This document shows, one piece after another, positions 18,046-27,455 of a stretch of 64,000 nt of DNA. The stretch's first letter is position 1. The number at the start of each line of letters is the position of its first letter. Both the position numbers and the translations under genes were made by a program. Source of the DNA: Bradyrhizobium sp. 1(2017) (lineage in GTDB: Bacteria; Pseudomonadota; Alphaproteobacteria; Rhizobiales; Xanthobacteraceae); assembly GCF_011602485.2 (NCBI RefSeq), contig NZ_CP050022.2:3864001-3928000 (forward strand). Reading direction: 5' to 3'. The notes under the pieces were generated by a model. That model did no database searches. It saw only the letters and a program-made list of their open reading frames with translations, and had not been told where the DNA came from.

Positions 18046-18984
18046 ATGATCGGCATCCTGATCTTCCCGGACTTTCAATTGCTCGACGCGGCGGGCCCGA
18101 TCTCGGCATTCGAGGTCGCCGCGCGCTGTACCGGCAAGGCGCCTGCCATTCGCGTGCTGGCGGCGAGGGCGGGACTCGTGCGCAGCTCGTCGGGCGTCGA
18201 GATGATGGCGCGTGATTTCAGGTCGGCGAATGCGCTCACGACGCTGGTCGTGGCCGGCGGTGCGGGCGTGGCGGATGCCGCGCGCTGCGAGGTCACGCGC
18301 GCTTTCGTGCAGCGGCTGGCAAAGCGCGGCGTGCGGGTCGCGAGCGTCTGCTCGGGCGCCTATGTGCTGGCCGAGGCGGGCCTGCTCGACGGGCGCCGCG
18401 CCACCACCCATTGGGGCCGGACGCGCGATTTCGTCGCGCGCTATCCGAAGGTGAAGTTCGAGCCGGACCAGATTTTCACTCGCGACGGCAATGTCTGGAC
18501 CTCGGCGGGCATCACGGCGGGCATCGATCTCGCGCTTGCGATGGTCACCGAGGACCATGGCGAGGAGATTGCGCGACAGACGGCAAGGCACCTCGTGCTC
18601 TATCACCGCCGCAGCGGCGGCCAGTCGCAATTCTCCTCGCTGCTGGAGCTGAAGACGCCGACCGGGCGGTTCGGCGCGCTGTTGTCCTGGGCGCGCGAAA
18701 ATCTCGATGCGCCGCTGACGGTCGAGGACCTCGCCGATCGCGCCGGCATGAGCGCACGGCATTTTGCCCGCGCCTTTGCCGCCGAGACCGGCACGACGCC
18801 GTCGAAGGCGATCGAGCGGTTGCGGCTCGAAGCGGCACGCGAGCGCGTGCAGTCCTCGCGCGAGGCGATCGAGCTCGTCGCGGAAACGACAGGCTTCGGC
18901 GACCCCGAGCGAATGCGCCGCGCCTTCATCCGCGCCTTCGGCCAGCCGCCGCAGGCACTCCGTCGCGCGGCGCGGGCGGGTTAG
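18046..18984 (+). CDS. GlxA-family transcriptional regulator (DJ-1 + AraC HTH)
   Basis: 312 residues. Residues 1-180 form a DJ-1/PfpI-like sensor (MIGILIFPDFQLLDAAGPIS, SVCSGAYVLAEAGLLDGRRA, TSAGITAGIDLALAMV). Residues 210-312 are an AraC-type double HTH (LTVEDLADRAGMSARHFARA, AVELVAETTGFG-like second helix, FGQPPQALRR). Such regulators usually control an adjacent gene; the divergent DJ-1 hydrolase is the obvious candidate. The start at 18046 has GGACAAGG upstream. The open frame continues to 17785 but runs over the divergent gene. Confidence 0.88.
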   Translation: MIGILIFPDFQLLDAAGPISAFEVAARCTGKAPAIRVLAARAGLVRSSSGVEMMARDFRSANALTTLVVAGGAGVADAARCEVTRAFVQRLAKRGVRVASVCSGAYVLAEAGLLDGRRATTHWGRTRDFVARYPKVKFEPDQIFTRDGNVWTSAGITAGIDLALAMVTEDHGEEIARQTARHLVLYHRRSGGQSQFSSLLELKTPTGRFGALLSWARENLDAPLTVEDLADRAGMSARHFARAFAAETGTTPSKAIERLRLEAARERVQSSREAIELVAETTGFGDPERMRRAFIRAFGQPPQALRRAARAG

Positions 18985-19054
18985 GGCGTGTCACGCTGCG
19001 TGCTTGCGGAAAAGCGTTGCCGCCGCAGGCCCGTCCGGTCTGCGGCGGTTGATC

Positions 19055-20032
19055 TCAGACGCCCTTGTAAACGAGCCGGACGAAGAACTCCGGCGTGATG
19101 ACAAACTGACCCCATTTTGCGTCGAAGGCGGCGGTCGGCTTGGCTGCGATCGCTTCGTCGATCGAACGTCCCTGGCTCTTGAGTTTCGCCACGTTGTCGC
19201 GAATGGTGACCAGCATATCGCGGTAAGACGACAGGTCTTCCCGGTTGCTCACCGGCGCGCCATGCCCCGGAATGACGATGGTCCGCTGCGTTGCAGCGGC
19301 CAAATTCGCTTCCGTCGCCTTGATCATGCCCCCGATGCTTCCACCGGTCGAATAGTCGATGAACGGATAGATCCCGTTCCAGTAGGTGTCGCCGACATGA
19401 ACAATATCGGCCTCGCTGAAATTGACCGAGATGTCGCAGTCGGTGTGTGCCGGTCCATAGTACTTGAGCTGGATGGTCGATCCATTCAGCTTCAATGTCT
19501 TGTCCGTGTCAAAAGTATCGGTCGGAACGGCGGCAAGCGCTGAGGGCGTAAAAGTGAAATCCCAGTCTTCGACCCGCTGTGCGGACATCAGATGCTTGGA
19601 GGTGTTCTCGTGCGCTGTGATCTCGGCACCCTCCGCGTTCAGCCACGCATTGCCGTCGGCATGGTCGAAGTGCCAATGCGTGTTGATCACATGCGTGATC
19701 GGATCGCGGCTGAGACTGTTCGCCGCCTCCAATATACGTGGCCGCGATGCCGTGATGCCGGCGTCGACGAACACTTTGCCGTCGCGTCCGGTCAGCACCG
19801 CGATATTGCCGCCGGAGCCCTCGAGGATGCTGACATTGCTTCGGAGCTTGTGAACCTTGATCTTCGTCTTGGCCGCCTCGTCACGGATCAGGTCGACGAT
19901 GCTGCGCGCCTTGGCGTAGGCGGTTGCGGGGGTGAGCCATCCGCCCGTTGCCGCGAAACCGGCGGCGGTGATGCAGCAGAGGCAGAAACCACGACGCGAG
20001 AGCACGGGCTCATGATTGGCTGACAGGGCCAT
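19055..20032 (-). CDS. exported MBL-fold metallo-hydrolase
   Basis: 325 residues. The N-terminus carries SRRGFCLCCITAAGFAATGG, a twin-arginine-type signal. The metallo-beta-lactamase fold follows: THWHFDHADGNAWL (HxHxDH-like; the first His pair is H-W-H), the third ligand region GPAHTDCDISV, the HVGDTYWNGIYP aspartate and the final His in VIPGHGAPV. It is probably a periplasmic zinc hydrolase; the substrate is unknown. AGGAAGG precedes the ATG. It stands alone between the regulator and a transporter gene. Confidence 0.88.
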   Translation of the reverse strand: MALSANHEPVLSRRGFCLCCITAAGFAATGGWLTPATAYAKARSIVDLIRDEAAKTKIKVHKLRSNVSILEGSGGNIAVLTGRDGKVFVDAGITASRPRILEAANSLSRDPITHVINTHWHFDHADGNAWLNAEGAEITAHENTSKHLMSAQRVEDWDFTFTPSALAAVPTDTFDTDKTLKLNGSTIQLKYYGPAHTDCDISVNFSEADIVHVGDTYWNGIYPFIDYSTGGSIGGMIKATEANLAAATQRTIVIPGHGAPVSNREDLSSYRDMLVTIRDNVAKLKSQGRSIDEAIAAKPTAAFDAKWGQFVITPEFFVRLVYKGV

Positions 20033-20224
20033 GATCCTTCCTCCATTTGGAGCAGCGCGGTTGCACCGTCGCAGCTATGCTTCGCGATGGAATATTCGTG
20101 GCGGCCGAGGCCGTGAATGCCTCAGCGGATCAGCTTCGTGCCCAAGCGGATCATTTGCGCGATTGCTGAGAGGAAGCCGCGGCAAGCAGAGAACGCCTGT
20201 CGCCGGGCGGCCTTTGTCCCGGAC

Positions 20225-21238
20225 TTATGAACGCACGCCCTCGGTCCTGCTGCTTGCAGCCGCCGCGCCGGCGCCCGCCGTCAGCCGCCGTGCGATCGGC
20301 ATCAGCATGTACGGCGCGAGATGAATCGGAAATTGCGTCATCGCGAAATAGAGCCAGGTGGTGGGCGGCAATACGCCGGCGGTCGCGGCCAGCATCAGGC
20401 CGAGATTGCGCTGTGACACCATCAGCCCGAGCGCCAGCGCGCGCTCGGTACCGATGCGGCGGAACAGCAGCGTGGTGACCGCGAGCAGGGTGAAGTAGAT
20501 CGCGAAGGACAGAGCTGCGAGGCTGATGGTGAACAGCGGCTGCGCGAGGAGGTCGCTCACGACATCGCCCATGATCGCGGCAGCGAACATGAAGAGGATG
20601 ATGATGTTGAGGCCGTCGATCGGCTTCTTGTGATGCTGGATCGCCTCCGCGCCGAAGATCCATCTGATGGCGGTCGCGGCCAGCAGCGAGGCTGCGAGGA
20701 TGCCGAGCAGTTTCAGGCCCAGCGTCAGCGGCGTGATGCTCAGCATGTCGCCGAGGAAGATGCCCGCGAACAGCGAGGCCGTGAAGGGCACCAGTGCGGT
20801 CGAGGTCACCAGCGTGATGAGCACGATGGTGGCATCGAGACCCATCAGCGCGGCCAGGGCAGGGGAGGCCATCATCGGTGACGCCATGCTCTGGAGCATC
20901 AGTGCGAGCGAAAGCGCGGGCGCGCGCGCCGTGAGCCCGGATGCGTGAGCGATCAACCCGACGACCAGCGGCACCCCGATGGTGGTCCAGACCGTGGCAG
21001 TTGCAACCAGCGCCGGTCGACGCAGATGACTGTAGAGGGCGGCCAGATCGACCCGCATGAAGGAGATACAAAGCAGGCAGAGGATGGCCTCGGTGAGATA
21101 GGGACGCAGCAATGCGCCGAGCGGTGGCACCGCGGCCGCGATGAACACGATGGCCGCGACCCCGCGCGTGCCCTGGCTGCCGAGCCAGGTCAGGGCGCGC
21201 AGCGGGAGGGCGACGATGGTTTGAAGAACGGCAAGCAT
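20225..21238 (-). CDS. bile acid:sodium symporter-like membrane protein
   Basis: 337 residues with about nine to ten membrane helices. The pattern LALMLQSMASPMMASPALAA and the later LGLMVSQRNLGLMLAATAGV fit the two crossed, Pro/Asn-containing helices of the bile-acid:sodium symporter (BASS) and arsenite-permease-like superfamily. It probably couples sodium or proton gradients to an organic anion. The substrate is not readable. No regulator or enzyme next to it points to one. Confidence 0.75.
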   Translation of the reverse strand: MLAVLQTIVALPLRALTWLGSQGTRGVAAIVFIAAAVPPLGALLRPYLTEAILCLLCISFMRVDLAALYSHLRRPALVATATVWTTIGVPLVVGLIAHASGLTARAPALSLALMLQSMASPMMASPALAALMGLDATIVLITLVTSTALVPFTASLFAGIFLGDMLSITPLTLGLKLLGILAASLLAATAIRWIFGAEAIQHHKKPIDGLNIIILFMFAAAIMGDVVSDLLAQPLFTISLAALSFAIYFTLLAVTTLLFRRIGTERALALGLMVSQRNLGLMLAATAGVLPPTTWLYFAMTQFPIHLAPYMLMPIARRLTAGAGAAAASSRTEGVRS

Positions 21239-21355
21239 GTTTTTCGGTGTCGATACGTAGCCCGGATGAGCGCAGCGATATCCGGGACAGGTCTTTCAGT
21301 GAGGTGAGAGCGGACCCACATGCCGCTGTCGCTCATGCGGGTGACGCGACTGCCG

Positions 21356-22303
21356 TCAGCCCAATCCCTTCAGCCACGCGCCGATCTCGCCGACGGCGAT
21401 ATTGGCCTGCTGCAACAGCCGGCCCATCGTGAAGAAGCCGTGAAACTGGCCGGGATAGTGTCTGGCGGTGACGGGCACACCGGCCTGCTTGAGCCGCTCG
21501 GCATATTCGTCACCCTCGTCGCGCAGGGGATCGGCGCCGGCCGTCAGCACATAGGTCGGCGGCAGCCCGACGAGGCTTTGTGCGCGCGCCGGCGAGGCGT
21601 GCCAGTCGTGGATGTCTGCGGCGCCATTGAGATAATGGTCGCGGAACCAGCGGATCACCGAATGGGTCAGCAGCACGCTGGTCTCGGGCTCGCTGTGGGA
21701 GCCGTGCGTCATGGCGAAATCGGTCGCCGGATAGATCAACACCTGGCCGGCGATGGCGGGGCCGCCAGCGTCGCGCGCGGCAAGCGCCACGACCGCGGCG
21801 AGATTGCCGCCGGCGCTGTCGCCGCCGATCGAGAGACGTGAGGCGTCGATGCCGAGCTCGCGTGCGTTCGCGGCGACCCATTTGGTCGCGGCGAGGGCGT
21901 CGTCGGTTGCGGCGGGAAACTTGTGCTCTGGCGCGAGACGGTAGTCGACCGAGATCACGATCAGCGCGCCGTCGACTGCGAGCTGGCGGCACACGACGTC
22001 GTGGGAATCGAGATCGCCGATCACCCAGCCGCCGCCGTGGAAGAACACCAGCGCCGGCGACAGGCCGTCGTGCCGGCGCGGCGCCTTGGGAACGTAGAGG
22101 CGGGCGGGGATCGTGCCGTGCGGCGCCGGGATGGCGAGCGCTGCGACGCGGGCGAGCTCCGGCGCCTCGGGATTGGTGGCAAAACGTGCCTGCAAATAAT
22201 AGGCGCGCGCCTCCGGTGCGGTCAGGGTCTCGTAGGCGGGCCGGCCGGCCTCCTGGAAGGCCTTGTAGACGGCAGCGGCATCGGGATCGAGCACAACGGG
22301 CAT
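21356..22303 (-). CDS. alpha/beta hydrolase, hormone-sensitive-lipase family
   Basis: 315 residues from the ATG at 22303. Family IV esterase features are complete: oxyanion-hole motif FFHGGGWVIGDL, SVDYRLAPEHKFPAA, nucleophile GGDSAGGNLAA, catalytic Asp in TAGADPLRDEGD and His in YPGQFHGFFTMG. The likely activity is hydrolysis of short acyl esters in the cytoplasm. The frame is open upstream to 22681, but that overlaps the divergent DUF2155 gene, so the shorter start is preferred. Confidence 0.9.
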   Translation of the reverse strand: MPVVLDPDAAAVYKAFQEAGRPAYETLTAPEARAYYLQARFATNPEAPELARVAALAIPAPHGTIPARLYVPKAPRRHDGLSPALVFFHGGGWVIGDLDSHDVVCRQLAVDGALIVISVDYRLAPEHKFPAATDDALAATKWVAANARELGIDASRLSIGGDSAGGNLAAVVALAARDAGGPAIAGQVLIYPATDFAMTHGSHSEPETSVLLTHSVIRWFRDHYLNGAADIHDWHASPARAQSLVGLPPTYVLTAGADPLRDEGDEYAERLKQAGVPVTARHYPGQFHGFFTMGRLLQQANIAVGEIGAWLKGLG

Positions 22304-22547
22304 GGAGGGCGGCCTCTGGATTGTCCGGTCATGGTGGGAACATCGTCTGGGGGCGAGGTCTGGTTCAGCCCCGCGGAGGGTCTTTGCGACTATCCCATCC
22401 GGGGCCCGGTCTGGCCAGCGGGCGCCGGGAAGGGCAGGGATGCCGCCCTTCCCCCGCCGTATTCGGCGTGTTAACCGGAGGCCTGCGAGCGGCGGTATCC
22501 CTTGTAGAATGTCCAACGAGCCCGATTCGCTGTTGAAGCCGCGCGAG

Positions 22548-23534
22548 ATGTTCAAAACCTTTTCCCTGACAGGCCTTGCGGCATTGCTGGCCGCCACCGC
22601 GCTGACGGTTGCGACGCCGGCACAGGCGCAGATCGGCACGATCTTTTCCGATCCGCCGCCGCTGCGGCCGCCCGGCAACATTCCGCGCGGCCAGCCGCAA
22701 CCGCAGCAGATTCCGGACGACGACGAAGAGGTGCCGGAGCTGCCGCCGCAGGGCCGCGTGCTGCCGTCGCGCCCGATGCCGCCGCCTCCGGGCCGCCAGG
22801 GTAACGTGATGCCGGGGCCGGTCGAGAGCCAGCCCTTGGCACCGCCGCCGGGCTCGACCGTCGCGCCGCCGAGCCAGCCGCCCTCCGCGGCGATCGCCCC
22901 GCCGGGTCCGCAAGGCGCGCCCGGTCAGCGCCAGCCCCAGCAGAAGGGCGCGCCGGGCACGGTGCCGCAGGCGCCAGCGAGCCTGCAGCCGGGCGACGAG
23001 GTCGTGACCGAGCCGCCGGCCCAGAAGATCGTGAACAAGAAGGCGACCTTCTCCGGGCTCGACAAGATCACCGGACGCATCATCAATTTCGACGAGGAGA
23101 TCGGCGAGACCGTCCAGTTCGGCGCGCTCAGGGTCAAGACCGACGCCTGTTACACGCGGCCGGCGACGGAGGCCACCAACACCGATGCCTTCGTCGAGGT
23201 CGACGAGATCACCCTGCAGGGCGAGGTGAAGCGCATCTTCTCGGGCTGGATGTATGCCGCGAGCCCCGGCCTGCACGGCGTCGAGCATCCGATCTACGAC
23301 ATCTGGCTCACCGACTGCAAAGAGCCGCAGCAGACCATTGCGACCGCAGCGCCGGACCCCGCAGCCAAGCCGCCCGCGCCGCCGCCTACGCAGAAGAAGG
23401 CCGCGCCCCGGCAGGCCACGCAGCAGCGTCCGCCGCAGCCCTTGCCGCCACCGCCGCAGCAGCAACCGGCACCGCCACCTCCGCCGCCACAGCAGCAGCC
23501 GGGCCTGTTCAATTTCCCGGGCTTCAGCCGATAA
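22548..23534 (+). CDS. DUF2155 domain-containing secreted protein
   Basis: 328 residues. Signal peptide MFKTFSLTGLAALLAATALT ending near PAQAQ; an ATG 13 codons upstream (22509) is also in frame. Residues 40-165 are Pro/Gln-rich low complexity. The DUF2155 domain (about 170-275) includes KATFSGLDKITGRIINFDEE, FGALRVKTDACYTRP and FSGWMYAASPGLHGVEHPIY. The tail is a Pro/Gln-rich run. The domain is typical of alphaproteobacteria, usually beside aat and NDUFA12; its function is unknown, and a periplasmic role is inferred. It is convergent with aat, with 9 bp between stop codons. Confidence 0.88.
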   Translation: MFKTFSLTGLAALLAATALTVATPAQAQIGTIFSDPPPLRPPGNIPRGQPQPQQIPDDDEEVPELPPQGRVLPSRPMPPPPGRQGNVMPGPVESQPLAPPPGSTVAPPSQPPSAAIAPPGPQGAPGQRQPQQKGAPGTVPQAPASLQPGDEVVTEPPAQKIVNKKATFSGLDKITGRIINFDEEIGETVQFGALRVKTDACYTRPATEATNTDAFVEVDEITLQGEVKRIFSGWMYAASPGLHGVEHPIYDIWLTDCKEPQQTIATAAPDPAAKPPAPPPTQKKAAPRQATQQRPPQPLPPPPQQQPAPPPPPPQQQPGLFNFPGFSR

Positions 23535-23543
23535 TCTGAATGG

Positions 23544-24224
23544 TCATGGCCGCGAGGCGATGATCTCGAGGGCGCGCGCGCCCGGGATCGCTTCGCCGGT
23601 GGAGAGCCGCAGGAAATCGCCGGGCTCGCCAGCCAGCGCCTTGTCGAGCAGCGCGGTGTAGCGCCGCCGCGAGATCTCGACCGCGCCAAAACTCCTCAAA
23701 TGCTCGGTGACATATTGCGTGTCGAGCAGCTCGAAGCCGCCATGGATGAGCCGTGCGACCAGGTGCACCAGCGCGACCTTCGAGGCATCGCGCGCGGTGT
23801 GGAACATGCTCTCGCCGAAGAAGGCGCGCCCCAGGCTGACGCCGTAGAGTCCGCCGACCAGATCGTCGCCCTGCCAGGCCTCGACGCTGTGGCAATGGCC
23901 GAGATCGAAGAGGCCGCCATAGAGGTCGCGGATGCGCTTGTTGATCCAGGTGTCCTCGCGCCCTTCCTGCGGCGCGGCACAGCCGGCGATCGTCGCCTTG
24001 AACGCGGTGTTGACGGTGACGCGGAAGGTATCCGAGCGCACGGTGCGTGCGAGCCGCGAGGACACGCGAAAGCCGTCCAGCGGGATGACGCCGCGCAGCT
24101 CCGGCTCGACCCAGAACAGGGTCGGATCGTCGGCACTTTCCGCCATCGGAAAGATGCCGCAGGCATAGGCGCGCAGCAGCACGGCAGGCGTGATTTCAGA
24201 CGAGGCAGAGTCGCGCGAATTCAT
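23544..24224 (-). CDS. aat: leucyl/phenylalanyl-tRNA--protein transferase
   Basis: 226 residues from the ATG at 24224 (a TTG at 24236 is possible). The enzyme adds Leu or Phe to proteins with N-terminal Lys or Arg, marking them for ClpS/ClpAP degradation. Signatures: [68 protein letters not shown] and [19 protein letters not shown]. The length is typical. It is the last gene of the long minus-strand series aroQ-accB-accC-signalling genes-aat. Confidence 0.95.
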   Translation of the reverse strand: MNSRDSASSEITPAVLLRAYACGIFPMAESADDPTLFWVEPELRGVIPLDGFRVSSRLARTVRSDTFRVTVNTAFKATIAGCAAPQEGREDTWINKRIRDLYGGLFDLGHCHSVEAWQGDDLVGGLYGVSLGRAFFGESMFHTARDASKVALVHLVARLIHGGFELLDTQYVTEHLRSFGAVEISRRRYTALLDKALAGEPGDFLRLSTGEAIPGARALEIIASRP

Positions 24225-24284
24225 GACCTGCGACAATAGCAGGATCGCAAGGCGGTTGCGATGGGTGGTGCGGGGGAGTCGATT

Positions 24285-25388
24285 TCAGCCCGCGGCCGCG
24301 TGGTTGCTCTTGCCGGGCGCCGGGGGCACGCGCTGGAACTTCAGCACGATCCGGGTTCCGTTATGGGCGGGATCGCGCTCCACGGAGGCGTCGAGCTTGG
24401 AGGCCATCGCGGCGACGATGCGCTGGCCCATGCCGGTGGAGCGCGGATCGGCCTTGACGTTGTCGCCGACGCCGTCGTCGGTGATCGACAGCAGCAGATC
24501 GTCGCCCCGCGAGATCAGCTCGACATGGATCGGGCCGGCACCATCGGGATAGGCATATTTCACCGCGTTCATCACCAGCTCGTTGACGATGATGCCGACC
24601 GCGACCGCACGGTCCGGATCGATCTCGATCGGCTCGGCCTTCAGCGTCAGGCGCGACATCCGGTTGCCTTCGGCCGAGCGGCGGAGATCCTCGAGCAGGG
24701 AATCCAGATACTGGTTCAGCACCACGCTCTTCAGGTCCTGCGAGGTATAGAGGCGGCGGTGCACCTGCGCGACCGCGGCGACGCGGCCCATCGCGTTGGT
24801 CAGCGCCGCCTTGACCTCGTCCTGCGCGGCCGAGCTCGCCTGAAGGTGCAGCAGCGAGGCGATGATCTGGAGCGAATTGCCGACGCGGTGGTTGACCTCG
24901 CGCAGCAGCAGCTCGCGCTCGGCGGCAAGCGCCGCGTAGCGATCGCGCGAGGCGTGGACCTCGGCTTCGGCCTCCTCGCGCGCCCTCTGCAATTCGGACT
25001 GCCGCAGCGCGCCTTCGGCGGCGACGTGGAGCAGGGGAATGAAATCGCCCTGGACGTCCTTGACCAGATAATCGGCCGCTCCCGCCTTCAGCGCAGTGAC
25101 GGCGATGCTGGAATCCTGCGACGCCGTGACGAACACGACCGGCGGCGCGTCCGGGATCGCCATGATCTGCTCGAGCGTCTCGAGCCCGTCGAGGCCCGGC
25201 ATGTACTGGTCGAGCGCCACGACGTCGATGCCGCCCTCGGCGCCTGCGCGGCGGATGCGCTCCAGGCCTTCCTCGCCGCTCGCGGCATGAATGACCCTGT
25301 AGCCGCGCCGCGTCAGGCCGCGGTCGACCAGCCGCGCCAGCGCGCTGTCATCGTCGATATAGAGCAGTGTTGGCGTGCGCTGGTTCAT
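24285..25388 (-). CDS. receiver-HWE/HisKA_2 histidine kinase
   Basis: 367 residues. An N-terminal receiver (LLYIDDDSALARL, phospho-Asp in VVALDQYMPGLDG, Lys in AADYLVKD) is followed by a coiled linker and a HisKA_2-type kinase with H-box LLREVNHRVGNSLQIIASLL. It ends in a HATPase (IVNELVMNAVKYAYPDG, DDGVG). Kinases of this class often drive general stress or light signalling in rhizobia. It has no membrane segment, so phosphate probably arrives from the upstream regulator or kinase. The ATG overlaps the preceding stop codon as ATGA. Confidence 0.9.
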   Translation of the reverse strand: MNQRTPTLLYIDDDSALARLVDRGLTRRGYRVIHAASGEEGLERIRRAGAEGGIDVVALDQYMPGLDGLETLEQIMAIPDAPPVVFVTASQDSSIAVTALKAGAADYLVKDVQGDFIPLLHVAAEGALRQSELQRAREEAEAEVHASRDRYAALAAERELLLREVNHRVGNSLQIIASLLHLQASSAAQDEVKAALTNAMGRVAAVAQVHRRLYTSQDLKSVVLNQYLDSLLEDLRRSAEGNRMSRLTLKAEPIEIDPDRAVAVGIIVNELVMNAVKYAYPDGAGPIHVELISRGDDLLLSITDDGVGDNVKADPRSTGMGQRIVAAMASKLDASVERDPAHNGTRIVLKFQRVPPAPGKSNHAAAG

Positions 25389-25825
25389 GAGGCGGCGGGC
25401 GGGACCTGGATGACCGAGAAGAACAGGCCGAGCTGCCGGATGGCATTGGCGAAATTCTCGTAGTTGACGGGCTTGGTGATGTAGACGTTGCAGCCGAGCT
25501 CGTAGCAGCGCTTGATTTCCTGGGAATCGTCGGTGGTGGTCAGCACCACCACGGGCGAGGCCTTCAGATATTTGTTCTCCTTGATCTGCTTCAGGATGTC
25601 GATCCCGGTCATGTCCGGGAGATTGAGGTCGAGCAGGATCAGGAGCGCATTGCCCTTCTGCACGAGCCCGGAGCCGTCGGCACCGAACAGGTGCATCATC
25701 GCGTCCGTGCCGTTCTTGAAGGAGACGATCTCGTTGTTGACGCCGGACCTTCGGATGTTGCGCTCGATCAGGCGGGCGTGGCCCTCGTCGTCCTCGATCA
25801 TGATGATGGTGACAGGCTGGGTCAT
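25385..25825 (-). CDS. single-domain response regulator (Rcp1-like)
   Basis: 146 residues, a receiver only. It has the extended form seen in Rcp1-like regulators: IIMIEDDEGHARLIERNIRR, the variable FKNGTDAMMHL loop, phospho-Asp in LILLDLNLPDMTGIDIL, VVVLTTTDDSQEIKRCYELG and the Lys in VYITKPVNYE. Its start and stop codons overlap both neighbours as ATGA, so the three genes are tightly coupled. It likely relays phosphate between the membrane kinase and the receiver-HWE kinase. Confidence 0.92.
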   Translation of the reverse strand: MTQPVTIIMIEDDEGHARLIERNIRRSGVNNEIVSFKNGTDAMMHLFGADGSGLVQKGNALLILLDLNLPDMTGIDILKQIKENKYLKASPVVVLTTTDDSQEIKRCYELGCNVYITKPVNYENFANAIRQLGLFFSVIQVPPAAS

Positions 25826-27348
25826 CGATCTCTATTCCGGTTGCTCTCGTTCCAGGCGATCGGCAGCGTGATGGTGAAGGTGCTGCCCGCGTTCAGTTCC
25901 GATGATACCGACATGGTGCCGCCGAGGCGACGCACAAGTGCACGCACATGGGCAAGGCCGATGCCCTGGCCGGGCTTGTCCTGGGTTCCCGCGCGGCGGA
26001 ACAGGTCGAATATCCGCTGGTGATCCTTCGGATCGATGCCACGGCCATTGTCGCTGATCTCGAAGATGGCATAGCCGAGCTTGGTGCGCCCGCGAATTCT
26101 GATCTCGCCGGGCACGCCGCTCTTGAGGTACTTGATCGCGTTGTCGATCAAATTGGAGAATATCTGCTCGAGGGCGAGGCGGTCGCTCACGAGGTTCGGC
26201 AGCGGTTCGACATGGATCTCGGCCTGCGCCTCGGCCGCCTGGTGCGCCAGCGTCGAGACGATGGCCTCGATCAGCTCGCGCGTGTCGACCTTCACCGGCT
26301 GGAATTCGCGGCGGCCCTCGCGGGTGAGGTTGAGAATGGCCGAGATCAGCCGGTCCATCTTGGCGATCGACGTCTTGATGAAGCCGAGCGCTTCGGAGAA
26401 ATCGTCCGAGAGCTGCTTGTCGGCGCCCTCGAGCGCGACCTCGCCGGGCCCTGCGGGCGCCAGCGGCGGCCCGTTCGCAGGGACGGGGGCAAGGCCGCCG
26501 ATCCGGCGGAAGATGTCGCCGCGGAGCTCCTCGAGTTCGCTGGTGAAGCCCATGATGTTGACGAGCGGCGAGCGCAGATCGTGGCTGACGATATAGGCAA
26601 AGCGCTGGATTTCGTCGTTGGCTTCGCGCAGATCCGCCGTGCGCTCATCGACGACGGATTCGAGGTTGGCGTAGGCCTCGCGCAGGCGCGCCTCGGCCTC
26701 GTCGCGGGCGCGCGCCGAGCGCCGCACCAGCCAGATCGAGATCAGCGCCAGCACCACGACGAGGCCGGACCCGATGCCGGTCATCGAGGCGGCGAGCGTC
26801 TGGCTGCGGTCGGAGTTGGCCGTGCGGAGGCGGAACAGACGTTCCTCCTCCTGGATCATCGCATTCGCGACGGTGGTGATCCTCGTCGTGGTGTCCTGAG
26901 CCGCGGCCTCGCGAACCAGCACCATGGCCCTGTCCGGCTGGCCTTGCTGGATGAAGGTCATTTCCTGCGCGAACTGGCCGAGGCGGATTTCGATGGCCGC
27001 GCTCAGCTTCTCGACGTTCGCGCGTTGCCCCGGATTGTCGGCGCTCAGGCGCGTGAGCTTGTCGAGGGCGGGGATGATGGCGGCCACGGCCTTTTCATGG
27101 TCGGCTTTGAAGTTGTCCCCCTGGGTCAGAAGGTAGCCGCGGGCGCCGCTCTCTGCGCGCCGGATCTCCAGCAGCAGGGCGTGGATCTGGTTTTCCACCT
27201 CGATGGTATGGACCACCCATTTGCTGTCCTGCCGCGCCTCGTTGACGAGATAGACGGAACCAGCGCTGATCACGGTCAGCACCAACAGGCCCGCCGAGAC
27301 CAGCAGGATCTGCCAAAATGTACGCCGTCGATGGGCTTCAGCCGTCAC
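25822..27348 (-). CDS. CHASE3 sensor histidine kinase
   Basis: 508 residues from a GTG at 27348. Order: membrane helix (ILLVSAGLLVLTVISAGSVY), CHASE3 periplasmic sensor with TIEVENQIHALLLEIRRAES, second helix (GIGSGLVVVLALISIWLV), coiled linker, HisKA with FAYIVSHDLRSPLVNIMGF, and HATPase with ISDNGRGIDPKDHQRIFDLF and GQGIGLAHVRALVRRLGG. A longer frame to 27504 would overlap accC by 49 bases. The sensed signal is unknown. First of a three-gene cassette downstream of accC. Confidence 0.88.
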   Translation of the reverse strand: MTAEAHRRRTFWQILLVSAGLLVLTVISAGSVYLVNEARQDSKWVVHTIEVENQIHALLLEIRRAESGARGYLLTQGDNFKADHEKAVAAIIPALDKLTRLSADNPGQRANVEKLSAAIEIRLGQFAQEMTFIQQGQPDRAMVLVREAAAQDTTTRITTVANAMIQEEERLFRLRTANSDRSQTLAASMTGIGSGLVVVLALISIWLVRRSARARDEAEARLREAYANLESVVDERTADLREANDEIQRFAYIVSHDLRSPLVNIMGFTSELEELRGDIFRRIGGLAPVPANGPPLAPAGPGEVALEGADKQLSDDFSEALGFIKTSIAKMDRLISAILNLTREGRREFQPVKVDTRELIEAIVSTLAHQAAEAQAEIHVEPLPNLVSDRLALEQIFSNLIDNAIKYLKSGVPGEIRIRGRTKLGYAIFEISDNGRGIDPKDHQRIFDLFRRAGTQDKPGQGIGLAHVRALVRRLGGTMSVSSELNAGSTFTITLPIAWNESNRNRDR

Positions 27349-27455
27349 GACGGTTCGCCTGTGTGGTTTCCGTGAAAGTTCAAAACGCCCCCTTGGAACT
27401 GGCCCCAACCGTCCAGAACGCGATTGGGTCCAAAGGGTTCCATATGGGCAGACGA

